A DNA stretch of 34,829 nt, taken from positions 1 through 34,829 of the forward strand of contig JARXAL010000160.1 in NCBI GenBank assembly GCA_029865835.1, read 5' to 3'. Made by a program: the position numbers and the translations under genes. Origin of the DNA: Verrucomicrobiaceae bacterium (lineage in GTDB: Bacteria > Verrucomicrobiota > Verrucomicrobiia > Verrucomicrobiales > Verrucomicrobiaceae). Below are positions 1 to 8,444 of the stretch, piece after piece; the first letter of the stretch is position 1; each line of letters opens with the position of its first letter. Under the pieces are notes generated by a model that was not told where the DNA came from, did no database searches, and worked only from the letters and a program-made list of their open reading frames with translations.

Positions 1-1
1 G

Positions 2-1327
2 CATCTCGACCGCCTCGCCGCCGAGGGCCGACGCTACACCCGCGCCTACTCCACCGCCCCCGTTTGCAGCTCCTCCCGCTCAGCCTTCATCCTCGGCTGC
101 TACCAAACCACCACCGGCCTGCATCCGCACGACACCGAAAATCCCCAGCCGCTCCCCGCCCCCTACAAACCCCTCCCCACCCTCCTCCGCGAAGCCGGCT
201 GGTTCGTCAGCAACGCCGCCGCTCCGGGTTCCATTCGCAGCGGCAAAAAAATCACCAAGGGCAAAACCCACTACAACTTCATCCACGACCCCAAACAACT
301 CTTCGACGGCGACGACTGGCGCAAGCGCAACCCAAACCAACCCTTCTTCGCCCAATTCCAAATCACCGAACCCCACCGCCCCTTCCCCATCCCCGACGCC
401 TTCGATCCCGCCGCCCTCGCCGCCATCAAGCTGCCCGCAAACTACCCCGACCACCCCCTCATCCGCCGCGACTGGTACGCCTATCAGCGCAGCATCGAAG
501 TCGTCGACCAGCGCGTCGGCGCCATCCTCGATCAACTCCAGACCGAAGGCGTCCTCGACAACACCCTCGTCATCTTCTTCGCCGATCACGGCCGCCCCAT
601 GCCCTGGGGCAAACAATGGCTCAGCGTCGAAGGCCTCCAAGTCCCCCTGATCATCCGAGGACCCAAAATCACACCCAATCACGTCGAAGACCGCCTCGTC
701 AGCCTCATCGACCTCGCCCCCTCCGCTCTCCAACTCGCCGGACTCCCCATCCCCAACTGGATGCAGGGCAAACCCATCCTCTCCGGCGAATTCCCTACCC
801 GCCGTGAACTCTTCGCCGCACGCGATCGCTGCGGCGATGCCATGGACCGCATCCGCGCTGTCATCACCCCGGACCACTGGTTCGTTCGCCATTTTCATCC
901 CGGGCAATCGCGCCTCAACTGGTCCAGCTACAAAGAAGATCAATACCCCGGCATGCCCCTGCTCCGCGAACTCCAACGCGAAGGCAAACTCGCCGCTTTC
1001 CCCGCCCAGTGGCTCGCTCCCACCCGGCCCGCCTCCGAACTCTTCGACCTCAAAGCCGATCCCCAAGGCCTCCACGCCATCACCGATCCCCAAGCCACCG
1101 CCGACCTCACCACCCGCCTCGACACCTGGATCACCGAAACCCAAGACCAAGGCACCTCAGGCGATCCCACCACCGAACCACCCCTCGCCGAAATCCAAAA
1201 AGCCAAACGCACCGACTACCAACGCACCTGGAAAAAACGCCTCAACAACCCCGAACCCACCGACCCCGAAAAACTCGCCTGGTGGCTCAAAAGTTACCAC
1301 CTCGACCAGACCAACGCCGTGCCTTAA
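2..1327 (+). CDS. Sulfatase (arylsulfatase family), 5' truncated by window edge
   Basis: The reading frame is open from base 2 to the TAA at 1325-1327. The N-terminus, including any signal peptide and the first metal-binding Asp pair, lies outside the window. The visible part opens with the HLDRLAAEG segment typical of type I sulfatases. It is followed by the catalytic-site sequence VCSSSRSAF, whose Cys codon is at 65-67 and would be converted to formylglycine. Later come FFADHG (metal-binding region) and the EGLQVPLIIRGP stretch common in this family. Sulfatases hydrolyse sulfate esters, usually on exported polysaccharides; the substrate cannot be told from sequence. The motif is CSSSR rather than CxPSR. 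The coding strand is very rich in C and poor in G. The family call is firm; the full length is unknown. Confidence 0.9.
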   Translation, partial: HLDRLAAEGRRYTRAYSTAPVCSSSRSAFILGCYQTTTGLHPHDTENPQPLPAPYKPLPTLLREAGWFVSNAAAPGSIRSGKKITKGKTHYNFIHDPKQLFDGDDWRKRNPNQPFFAQFQITEPHRPFPIPDAFDPAALAAIKLPANYPDHPLIRRDWYAYQRSIEVVDQRVGAILDQLQTEGVLDNTLVIFFADHGRPMPWGKQWLSVEGLQVPLIIRGPKITPNHVEDRLVSLIDLAPSALQLAGLPIPNWMQGKPILSGEFPTRRELFAARDRCGDAMDRIRAVITPDHWFVRHFHPGQSRLNWSSYKEDQYPGMPLLRELQREGKLAAFPAQWLAPTRPASELFDLKADPQGLHAITDPQATADLTTRLDTWITETQDQGTSGDPTTEPPLAEIQKAKRTDYQRTWKKRLNNPEPTDPEKLAWWLKSYHLDQTNAVP

Positions 1328-1442
1328 GGGGCGGTTCGCGATCCATCACACCACAAAAATCAAACCCCATCCAACCTCACACTCTCGCATCTCTCCCATC
1401 TGGCGCGGTGCCAAGTCAGACAACTTAACCCCGCTTTGGTAA

Positions 1443-1471
1443 TTTACATTTGGTCATTCTATTTGTATAGT
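1443..1471 (+). promoter_or_regulatory. Sigma-70-like promoter, near-leaderless, for the DUF4143 ATPase
   Basis: A TTTACA -35 element (1443-1448) and a TATAGT -10 element (1466-1471) are separated by 17 bases. The ATG at 1480 lies only 8 bases after the -10 box, so transcription would begin at or 1-2 bases before the start codon. No Shine-Dalgarno sequence fits. This AT-rich patch stands out from the C-rich surroundings. The elements are seen directly; promoter activity is inferred. Confidence 0.6.
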
Positions 1472-1479
1472 ATGGCAGC

Positions 1480-2613
1480 ATGATCGCACGTCCATTTTGG
1501 CTCCAACGACTCTCCTCCGCCTGGGCTGAGGCTCCCATCGTTTGGCTCTGTGGCGTGCGCCGCGTGGGAAAGACAACACTCGCTGACAGCCTCGGCGCCG
1601 ACCAGCTGCTCTATCTCAATTGCGATTTGCCCTCCACCGAAGACGTCGTGGCTGACCCCGAAATGTTCTATCGCAGCTGCACGAAACCCGTGGTGATCTT
1701 TGATGAAATCCATCAGCTCCGTGATCCCTCCCGCCTGCTGAAAATCGGCGCGGATGCATTTCCAAAACTCAAAATCCTCGCCACCGGCTCCTCCACGCTA
1801 GCAGCGAGCAAAAAGTTTCGTGACACACTCACCGGCCGCAAACGCCTTGTGCACCTCACCCCGGTACTTTGGGATGAACTGCCTTCCTTTGGTGTCACCT
1901 TGCAGCAACGGCTTTACCATGGCGGGCTTCCAGCCGCACTTCTGGCCACGTCCAAAAAGACATCGTTCTACCGCGAATGGCTGGATTCCTTTTTTGCCCG
2001 CGACATCCAGCGTCTATTTGGCTTTCGCGACATCAACCGCTTCAACGCGCTGTTTGAATACCTCATCAAACAAAGCGGCGGTCAATTTGAGGTCACGAAA
2101 ACGGCCAGCGCACTCGGCATCACGCGTCCCACGGTGGAGAGCCATGTCAGCGCCCTCGAGATCACGCAGGCCGTAACGCTCGTGCGGCCGTTTCACGGCG
2201 GTGGCCTGAATGAACTGGTGAAACAGCCGAAAATCTACGCCTTCGACACCGGCTTTGTCAGCTTCGCCCGCGGCTGGGACCCCCTGCGCCAGGATGACTA
2301 CGGCCCGCTCTGGGAGCACCTCGTGCTGGAACACCTTCAAGCTCATTTCCCCGAGACCCCACCACTCTACTGGCGTGACAAACAAGGCCGCGAAATCGAT
2401 TTCATCCTCCCGCGAAAACGCAATGAAGTGGATGTCATCGAGTGCAAATGGAACAGCAAAGCCTTCGATGGATCGGCCTTGGGCGTTTTCCGAAGCTACT
2501 ACCCAAAAGGCAAAAACTACCTGCTCACACCCTCCTCCGCCCCAGCACACCTAAAGCGTTATGGGGCGCATGAAGTCCTGGTGTGCAATCCGTCGGCCCT
2601 CAAGAGTCGATGA
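1480..2613 (+). CDS. AAA ATPase with DUF4143 domain (AAA_14 family)
   Basis: The 377-residue protein has a Walker A motif (GVRRVGKTT, residues 25-33) and a Walker B motif (VVIFDE, 71-76). A winged-helix-like stretch lies around residues 200-235. The C-terminal DUF4143 region carries a PD-(D/E)xK-like signature, with D307, E321 and K323 in EIDFI...ECKW. The length is normal for the AAA_14/DUF4143 family, whose cellular role is poorly defined and whose members are scattered among genomes as stand-alone accessory genes. The start is supported by the typical MIARPFWLQRL opening and by the promoter at 1443-1471. Base composition differs from the C-rich genes on both sides, which suggests separate acquisition. 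Function beyond ATP binding and possible nuclease-fold DNA interaction is not known. Confidence 0.9.
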   Translation: MIARPFWLQRLSSAWAEAPIVWLCGVRRVGKTTLADSLGADQLLYLNCDLPSTEDVVADPEMFYRSCTKPVVIFDEIHQLRDPSRLLKIGADAFPKLKILATGSSTLAASKKFRDTLTGRKRLVHLTPVLWDELPSFGVTLQQRLYHGGLPAALLATSKKTSFYREWLDSFFARDIQRLFGFRDINRFNALFEYLIKQSGGQFEVTKTASALGITRPTVESHVSALEITQAVTLVRPFHGGGLNELVKQPKIYAFDTGFVSFARGWDPLRQDDYGPLWEHLVLEHLQAHFPETPPLYWRDKQGREIDFILPRKRNEVDVIECKWNSKAFDGSALGVFRSYYPKGKNYLLTPSSAPAHLKRYGAHEVLVCNPSALKSR

Positions 2614-2661
2614 TTTGGAGGCAACATCCCCCACCTTCCCATCGTTTCGAACCCTCTCCCC

Positions 2662-4398
2662 ATGAAAGCCTTCCTCAGCCTCCTCTTCCTCACTCCCAGC
2701 CTGCTCCTCGCCGAATTGAGCGTGCCGCATTTCTTCAGCGACCACATGGTCCTCCAACGCGAACGCCCCGCCACCATCTGGGGCAAAGCCACCCCGGGAG
2801 CCGAAATCAAAATCACTTTCAAAAACCAGTCAGCCACCATTCAAACCGGAGCCGATGGCAAATGGCGCACCCAAATTCAAACCGGCCCCGCCGATGCCAC
2901 AGGCGCCACACTCACCATCACCAACGGCACCGACAAAATCCAAATCGCCGATGTCCTCGTCGGTGAAGTCTGGTTCGCCTCCGGCCAGTCCAACATGTTC
3001 TACACCATGAATCGCTCGCCCGAGTACGCCGGCCTCATCGCCGAGTCAAACCACCCCGCGCTCCGCATGTTCAACGCCCCACTCGTCACCGCCGCCGAGA
3101 ATCAGGACGACATCGAAGGCATCTGGCAAACCACCACCCCTGAAACCACCCCCGGCTTCTCCGCCGTCGCCTTCTTCTTCGCCCGCAAACTGCACCTCGA
3201 ACTCGGCATCCCCGTCGGCGTCATCAAATCCGCCTGGGGTGGCAAGCCCGTCGAGACGTTCACCAGCCGCGAGGCCCTCAACACCCTGCCCGCCACCAAA
3301 GCCCTCGTCGACGCCACCCTGAAAGACGCCGCTAGCTACGATCAAGCCAAAGCAGACACCGCTTACGCCACAAAACTGGAGCAGTGGAAGACCACCATGG
3401 CCGCCGCCAAAGGCAAATCCCCCGAGGAACGCAAACGCCTCCCCAAAAAGCCAGACGCCCCCAAGCCCCCCTTGCTCACCGAAGGCAAACCCGGCGTGCT
3501 CTTCGCCTCCATGATCCATCCCTTTGCCGGTTACACCATGCGCGGCGCCATCTGGTATCAAGGCGAGGGCAACGCCAAAGCCGGCGCCGTACCCTACGAT
3601 CAAACCCTGCCTCTCATGATCAACGACTGGCGCAAACGCTGGAACGATGAATTCTCCTTTTACTACGTCCAGCTCGCCAGTTACCACGCCCCTTCCACCG
3701 CCCCCGGAACACCCGACTCCTGGGCCCTGACCCAGGACCGCATGCGTCTCGTGCTCAACACCACACCCAAAACCGGCATGGCAATCACCAACGACGTCGG
3801 TGAAGCCAACGACATCCATCCCAAGAACAAAAAAGACCCCGGCGAACGCCTCGCCCGCTGGGCACTCGCCAAAGACTACGGCCAAAACCTCACCTACTCC
3901 GGTCCACTTTTCAGAACCAGCCAGACCCGGGACAAAGCCATCCGCGTGACCTTCGATCAATGCGGCACCGGCCTCAAATCAAGCGATGGCAGCCCCCTGA
4001 AGCGCTTCGAAATCGCCGGCTCCGACAAAACCTGGCACTGGGCCGACGCCAAGATCGACGGCACCGACAGCGTCCTCGTCAGCAGCCCCCAAGTCCCACA
4101 ACCCGCCGCCGTTCGCTACGCCTGGGCCGCCAACCCCGAAGGCGCCAACCTCGTCAACAGCGAAGGCCTCCCCACCTCCGTCTTCCGCACCGATGATTGG
4201 GACGATGTCGAAATCAAAGTCGACACCACCGCCACCAAGGCCGCCGAAGAGCGTCGCGCTCTTGGAGTCGAAATCCGCGCCATCGCCGCCGAACGCGCCA
4301 AGCACGACAAAAAGAGTCCCGAGTACCAGGCCCTCAACAAGCAGTTCCAGGAGCTTATGACGAAGTTCAAACAAGGTGCGCTGCCAAAAAAGCCGTGA
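2662..4398 (+). CDS. Sialate O-acetylesterase family protein (SASA)
   Basis: This 578-residue protein starts with a clear signal peptide (MKAFLSLLFLTPSLLLA). The SGNH-type esterase block SGQSNM gives a predicted nucleophile Ser110. GAIWYQGEGN lies near residues 295-304, and D384-x-H386 in NDIHPKNK fits the remaining catalytic residues. Family members remove acetyl groups from sialic acids or from plant and algal polysaccharides outside the cytoplasm. A lysine-rich insertion (about residues 245-270) precedes the GAIWYQGEGN block, and the C-terminus is a charged, probably helical tail (about 525-578). The gene lies 48 bases after the ATPase without an obvious ribosome binding site. Substrate is unresolved; verrucomicrobial relatives are usually found with sulfatases, as here. 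Confidence 0.92.
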   Translation: MKAFLSLLFLTPSLLLAELSVPHFFSDHMVLQRERPATIWGKATPGAEIKITFKNQSATIQTGADGKWRTQIQTGPADATGATLTITNGTDKIQIADVLVGEVWFASGQSNMFYTMNRSPEYAGLIAESNHPALRMFNAPLVTAAENQDDIEGIWQTTTPETTPGFSAVAFFFARKLHLELGIPVGVIKSAWGGKPVETFTSREALNTLPATKALVDATLKDAASYDQAKADTAYATKLEQWKTTMAAAKGKSPEERKRLPKKPDAPKPPLLTEGKPGVLFASMIHPFAGYTMRGAIWYQGEGNAKAGAVPYDQTLPLMINDWRKRWNDEFSFYYVQLASYHAPSTAPGTPDSWALTQDRMRLVLNTTPKTGMAITNDVGEANDIHPKNKKDPGERLARWALAKDYGQNLTYSGPLFRTSQTRDKAIRVTFDQCGTGLKSSDGSPLKRFEIAGSDKTWHWADAKIDGTDSVLVSSPQVPQPAAVRYAWAANPEGANLVNSEGLPTSVFRTDDWDDVEIKVDTTATKAAEERRALGVEIRAIAAERAKHDKKSPEYQALNKQFQELMTKFKQGALPKKP

Positions 4399-4420
4399 TA
4401 CAGGAACGCACACGTTCGTG

Positions 4421-5035
4421 ATGCCTGCCTGGATCGAATACTTCGCCGTCGCTGTTTGCGCCATCTCAGCAGTTCTCGCCGCTGAGGGCAAAGGCATGGA
4501 CCTCTTCGGCGTCATGGTCCTTGCCCTCGTCACCGCCGTCGGAGGCGGCACCATCCGCGACCTTTGCCTCGGCGTGCACCCTCTGTTCTGGATCGCCGAA
4601 CCCATGCACGTCTGGACGGCTCTCATCGCCGCCGTCGTCACCTTTGCACTCGTGCGCTTCGCTCACCTGCCCCACCGCCTCCTCGCCTTGGCCGATGCCT
4701 TCGGCCTCGCATTGTTTGGCATCGTCGGCACCGAAAAAGCCCTCGCCCTCGGCACTCCAGGCATCGTCGCCATCCTGCTCGGCATCGTCACCGGTGTCGC
4801 CGGCGGCATCCTGCGGGACGTCCTTCGCGGCGAAATCCCCTGGGTCTTCAAAGCCGAAGTCAACTTCTACGCCACCGCCGTTTTCGCTGGCGCCCTCGTC
4901 TTCGTCCTGCTTCGCCAGTATCTGCCCGCCTCCGAAAGTCATCGTTATCTCGGCATGACCGTCATCCTGCTCATGCGCCTCGCCGCCATGCGCTGGCACT
5001 GGCGCCTCCCCACCTTTCAAAGCCGCGCTTCGTGA
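4421..5035 (+). CDS. TRIC cation channel / UPF0126 family membrane protein
   Basis: The 204-residue protein is hydrophobic throughout, with about seven predicted membrane segments. It shows the two half-repeats of the UPF0126/TRIC family, each with a glycine-rich kink followed by Arg-Asp: GGGTIRD in the first half and GGILRD in the second. Prokaryotic TRIC proteins are trimeric potassium-permeable channels in the inner membrane. The frame is open further upstream to 4376, but that would overlap the preceding esterase gene and add a charged leader. The ATG at 4421 gives the expected MPAWIEYFAVAV first membrane helix, with a weak AGGA about 15 bases upstream. It lies 22 bases after the esterase and is probably co-transcribed. 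No functional link to carbohydrate metabolism is evident. Confidence 0.9.
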   Translation: MPAWIEYFAVAVCAISAVLAAEGKGMDLFGVMVLALVTAVGGGTIRDLCLGVHPLFWIAEPMHVWTALIAAVVTFALVRFAHLPHRLLALADAFGLALFGIVGTEKALALGTPGIVAILLGIVTGVAGGILRDVLRGEIPWVFKAEVNFYATAVFAGALVFVLLRQYLPASESHRYLGMTVILLMRLAAMRWHWRLPTFQSRAS

Positions 5036-5065
5036 CCCACACGCAGCTGCAATCTCCATCAATCG

Positions 5066-6337
5066 ATGCCTCACCTCCTCCTCTTCCTGTTCGTCTTGGG
5101 CACGCTCTCAGTCCCGTCCGCCGACCTTTCCGTCACAGACCATGACTCCATCCAAGCTGCATTGGATGCCCATCCCAACCGCATGCTCTACGTCCCCGCA
5201 GGCGACTACCTGATCCAGGAAAAAATCCGCATTCGTGGTGAACGCAGCGGCCTCTTCGGCCCCGGCCGCATCATCCAACAAAAGGCGGACCAACCCATCA
5301 TCGAAATCGAAAACGCCGTTGCCGCCGAGATTCGCGACCTCACCCTCACCCGCCCCGAAGGCCATCACGAAACCAATAACGAAGGCATCCTCGCCATCCA
5401 ATGCCGCGACCTCGTCATCGACAACGTCCGAGTGATCGACAACCACACCCGCTCCGGCGCCATCACCCTTCGCGAGTGCCAAAACAGCCGCATCAGCCGC
5501 TGCCTCGTGCGAAACTATATGCGCGTCACCATCGATGACCGCACCAAAAGCCTCGAATGGGGCTACGCCTTCAATTGCACCGACGGCACAGGCATCAACA
5601 TCAGCTACAGCACCGGCACCCTCATCGAAGGCAATCGCATCATCGAGGAGCGCCTCATCCCCACTCCCGAAATCAAAGCCCAACACAAGCTCGGCGACTG
5701 GGTCAAAAAGAATCCCGTCAAAGGCACCTTCCTCAGTCAGCAGACCTGGGACGCCGGCTACACCGACAACTGGCAGCAAGGCAGCGGCCTCATCGTCACC
5801 GCGCCCGCCGTCAGCAACCTCACCCGCATCCTCGGCAACCACATCGAAAATGCCGCCCAAGGCATCGACATCCACTGCGACCAAGTCATCGTCAGCAACA
5901 ACCTCATCACCAACGCCTTCATGGGCATGAAAGCCATGCACGGCAGCCGCAACGTGCTCATCACCGGCAATCAATTCCACCGCAATAGCCTCTGGGCCAT
6001 CGGTCTCATGCCCGGTGCCGGAGCCAACGCCGACAACGCCGACGGCGGCTCCATCATCGCCAACAACATCATCTCCGACTTCGGCCATGGCGACGCCCAT
6101 TGGATCTGGGGCACCGAACGCTCGCCCTTCAAATTCGACAACGGCCAGCAAGACGACGACCCGCCGCTCACAGATGTCATCGTCACCGGCAACCTCCTCC
6201 AAAGCATCGGCCAGCCCCGCTACAAACTCGCCGTCATCATTGCCGGCGGCCCCAAAGGCCCGCAAGGCATGCACTTCTCCAACAACCTCCTCCACCCCGG
6301 CACCGCCGGCATCAGCAATACCCCCCTGCCACCCTGA
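5066..6337 (+). CDS. Secreted right-handed parallel beta-helix repeat protein
   Basis: The 423-residue protein has a short signal peptide (MPHLLLFLFVLGTLSVPSA). A pectate-lyase-like opening follows, with SIQAALDAHPNRMLYVPAGDY, the usual N-terminal cap and first turn. After it come repeated short strands of the type ISNNLI, ITGNQF and IIANNII, spaced 20-25 residues apart, which is the signature of a right-handed parallel beta-helix. Such proteins are polysaccharide lyases, glycosidases or epimerases, or non-enzymatic surface proteins; I cannot identify catalytic residues or assign a substrate. It begins 30 bases after the TRIC gene on the same strand. Together with the sulfatase and acetylesterase upstream it fits polysaccharide processing, which is inference from context. 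Confidence 0.82.
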   Translation: MPHLLLFLFVLGTLSVPSADLSVTDHDSIQAALDAHPNRMLYVPAGDYLIQEKIRIRGERSGLFGPGRIIQQKADQPIIEIENAVAAEIRDLTLTRPEGHHETNNEGILAIQCRDLVIDNVRVIDNHTRSGAITLRECQNSRISRCLVRNYMRVTIDDRTKSLEWGYAFNCTDGTGINISYSTGTLIEGNRIIEERLIPTPEIKAQHKLGDWVKKNPVKGTFLSQQTWDAGYTDNWQQGSGLIVTAPAVSNLTRILGNHIENAAQGIDIHCDQVIVSNNLITNAFMGMKAMHGSRNVLITGNQFHRNSLWAIGLMPGAGANADNADGGSIIANNIISDFGHGDAHWIWGTERSPFKFDNGQQDDDPPLTDVIVTGNLLQSIGQPRYKLAVIIAGGPKGPQGMHFSNNLLHPGTAGISNTPLPP

Positions 6338-6427
6338 CCTGCCCGTGGGACGTCAAAATGAGCCCACCGATACGAAAAGGTGTTAAATGCGGCGGATTCG
6401 TGGAGATAACTCCTGTTGTCACTCTTC

Positions 6428-6961
6428 ATGTCTCCATCCGAAATCGAACGTCACCGTCGTTTCCTGCGTCTCTTCACGGCGCAGGAAGCAGCAGTGCGTT
6501 CGTTTGTGCGGCGACTCCTGCCGACGAGAGCGGATGCGGATGATGTGATGCAGGACGTGAGCGTGGTGCTTTGGGAAAAATTTGATTCGTTTCGCGAGGG
6601 CGAAGATTTCCGGGCATGGGCCTTCGGCGTGGCGCGGTTTGAGGCTCTGGGATGGCTGCGCGACAAAGGACGTGACCGACTCGTGCTGAACGAGGACGTG
6701 GTGCTGAAAATCGCGGAAGAGTCGGAGCAAGATGAGCCAAAGCTTGAGCGTCAGCGGGAAGCGCTGGAACTTTGTATGGCCAGAGTGCCAGCCGACCAGC
6801 GCGAACTGCTGATGCAGGCATATCAACCAGCAGCGCGCATTCAGGAAGTGGCTCAGGGCAGTGGCCGCTCGGTGCCGGGATTTTATCAATGGCTGCACCG
6901 GATGAGGCGGATGCTTCTGGATTGCATTCGCCGCGCACTCGCACAGGAGGCATCATCATGA
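6428..6961 (+). CDS. RNA polymerase ECF-type sigma-70 factor, Rhodopirellula/Verrucomicrobium type
   Basis: The 177-residue protein has region 2 (about residues 15-80, with [19 protein letters not shown] and [14 protein letters not shown]) and a region 4-like C-terminus (about 110-172, with [13 protein letters not shown] and a helix-turn-helix ending in [13 protein letters not shown]). It lacks extra domains, as in ECF factors. The start is taken as ATG 6428, matching the usual [13 protein letters not shown] opening. A TTG at 6416 in the same frame sits a better distance from a GGAG at 6402-6405 and is a real alternative. The stop codon overlaps the start of the FecR/LamG gene (ATGA at 6958-6961), indicating translational coupling. 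It likely directs transcription of this operon or a wider regulon. Confidence 0.93.
   Translation: MSPSEIERHRRFLRLFTAQEAAVRSFVRRLLPTRADADDVMQDVSVVLWEKFDSFREGEDFRAWAFGVARFEALGWLRDKGRDRLVLNEDVVLKIAEESEQDEPKLERQREALELCMARVPADQRELLMQAYQPAARIQEVAQGSGRSVPGFYQWLHRMRRMLLDCIRRALAQEASS
6945..6950 (+). promoter_or_regulatory. Consensus Shine-Dalgarno for the FecR/LamG gene
   Basis: A perfect AGGAGG lies within the last codons of the sigma-factor gene, 7 bases before the ATG at 6958. It decides the start of the downstream gene against the long in-frame upstream extension. It is the only full consensus site I noticed in the window. Confidence 0.8.
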
Positions 6962-8436
6962 ACTCGGAACTCGATTCGCTCATTCACCGTTATCTGGATG
7001 GCAACATCTCCGCCGAAGAGATGTCACAGCTCAATCGCTTCCTCGATGCGAGCGCGGAGGCACGGCGTGAGTTCGTTGAACGGCTCAATCTCGATTCAGC
7101 GGTCGCGGCGAGTGCTGCGGGTTGGGAACAGAAGCAAACGGAACCCCTGGTGAAAAGCTCTCCTTCCGCTCAGCGCATGGCGTTTCCACCCACCAGGCGC
7201 TGGCTGGCTGCTGCGGCTTGTGTGACCTTGTTCGCTAGCGCGGGTTGGTGGTGGCAGGGTAGCCAGCGCGTGCTCGCCACCATCGTAAACGATGCAGGTG
7301 TGGAGGAACTCTCGAAGGGCACTAAGTTGAGAGGGGAGACGCATTCGCTCAAAGGCGGAAGTGTGGAACTCGTGACCGCTCTCGGAGCACGAGTTGTCAT
7401 TGAAGCACCGGCGGAGTTTCGGTTTGAGTCAGCGCAGCGTTTGCACATGCTGAGCGGTCGTCTTTCGGCGGAAGTGCCCCCTGCGGCGAAGGGTTTCACA
7501 GTGGTCACGCCTTCGGGTGATGCGGTGGATCTCGGCACGCGGTTCGGCGTGGATGTGCCACCGAACGGTGCGGCAGAAATTCATGTGTTTCAGGGCGAGG
7601 TCATCGCGAAAGCCTCGGGTGATACGAACAAGCAAAGTCTGCGCGGCGGTGATGCGGTGACGATGGATGGCGGCTCGAGCACAGTCCGCGAGTTGCGTTC
7701 CTCGGCCTTCATTCAGGCCGATGAAATGAACGGGCTGAGCGCAGGGCTAGCGGCAGGTCAGCGCGCGCGTTCGGAGGTAGCTCTCGCCGCTATGCGGAAT
7801 GATCCCGCTCTTATCGCGCTGCTAGACTTTGAGTCCGAGCAGACGCAGCCCGGGATCTTCCGCACGGTGCAGGGACGCTGGCCGGGATCGCAGGCACCGG
7901 AATTTGTGAATGTGGGCGATCACTTGAAGCTCGATGTTGGCCGCGACCGCGAATGGCCTCAACTCACATTGGCGACCTGGGTGCGTCTCGATCGTCTCGG
8001 CGCCCCTTATCAATCGTTGCTGCACACCGATGGATGGAACAAGAGCAACCCAGGCCAGGTTCACTGGATGGTCACAAAACTTACAACCATGCGCCTCGCT
8101 CTTTTTGCCAATACACTCACCCAGGGGTCCGATGAAACCAACGGATTCCCCGATTCCCGCACCTCTGTGTTGCCGGAGCAAGGCCGCTGGGTGCATCTCG
8201 CCGCGGTTTATGATTCCGTCGCGAAAACAGTTCGCTTCTATCTCAACGGCCAGTTTGACAAAGAAACGCATCAAGCCATCGCCCATCCCGCACGGCTAGG
8301 TCCTGCCCAAATCGGTAACTGGGATCAACAAGATCGCAAATTGAGCGGTCGCGTGGATGAACTGCTCCTGCTCGGCCGCACAATGAATGATGAAGAGGTG
8401 CGTGCGCTCTATGAAGCCGGCAATCCCTATCGCTGA
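6958..8436 (+). CDS. FecR-like anti-sigma/regulatory protein with transmembrane segment and LamG domain
   Basis: The 492-residue protein has three parts. A cytoplasmic N-terminal region (about 1-75, [15 protein letters not shown]...) resembles anti-sigma-factor leaders. A single transmembrane segment follows (about 82-99, [19 protein letters not shown]). The extracytoplasmic part has a FecR domain (about 105-230, with [19 protein letters not shown]) and a C-terminal LamG/concanavalin-like lectin domain (about 275-490, with [11 protein letters not shown] and [10 protein letters not shown]). FecR proteins relay an outside signal to a partner sigma factor; a LamG domain usually binds carbohydrate. 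The gene overlaps the sigma factor by 4 bases and is preceded by AGGAGG, so the two are very likely co-regulated partners. The sensed ligand is unknown; a glycan is inferred. Confidence 0.88.
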   Translation: MNSELDSLIHRYLDGNISAEEMSQLNRFLDASAEARREFVERLNLDSAVAASAAGWEQKQTEPLVKSSPSAQRMAFPPTRRWLAAAACVTLFASAGWWWQGSQRVLATIVNDAGVEELSKGTKLRGETHSLKGGSVELVTALGARVVIEAPAEFRFESAQRLHMLSGRLSAEVPPAAKGFTVVTPSGDAVDLGTRFGVDVPPNGAAEIHVFQGEVIAKASGDTNKQSLRGGDAVTMDGGSSTVRELRSSAFIQADEMNGLSAGLAAGQRARSEVALAAMRNDPALIALLDFESEQTQPGIFRTVQGRWPGSQAPEFVNVGDHLKLDVGRDREWPQLTLATWVRLDRLGAPYQSLLHTDGWNKSNPGQVHWMVTKLTTMRLALFANTLTQGSDETNGFPDSRTSVLPEQGRWVHLAAVYDSVAKTVRFYLNGQFDKETHQAIAHPARLGPAQIGNWDQQDRKLSGRVDELLLLGRTMNDEEVRALYEAGNPYR

Positions 8437-8444
8437 GACCTCAC

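Noticed and set aside
80-1150. Long minus-strand open frame opposite the first sulfatase
   Set aside because: It is antisense to a clear sulfatase frame, rich in Gly/Asp/Glu as expected from the complement of C-ending codons, and has no recognisable domain.
3046-3960. Long minus-strand open frame opposite the acetylesterase
   Set aside because: It has the same compositional artefact, and the plus-strand gene has catalytic motifs and a signal peptide.
5108-6295. Minus-strand open frame opposite the beta-helix gene
   Set aside because: It is an acidic low-complexity product, a shadow of the C-rich coding strand.
6402-6413. GGAG-ATAA-CTCC hairpin that might hide the sigma-factor ribosome binding site
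   Set aside because: A 4-bp stem is too weak to claim, and the start codon (6416 or 6428) is itself uncertain.
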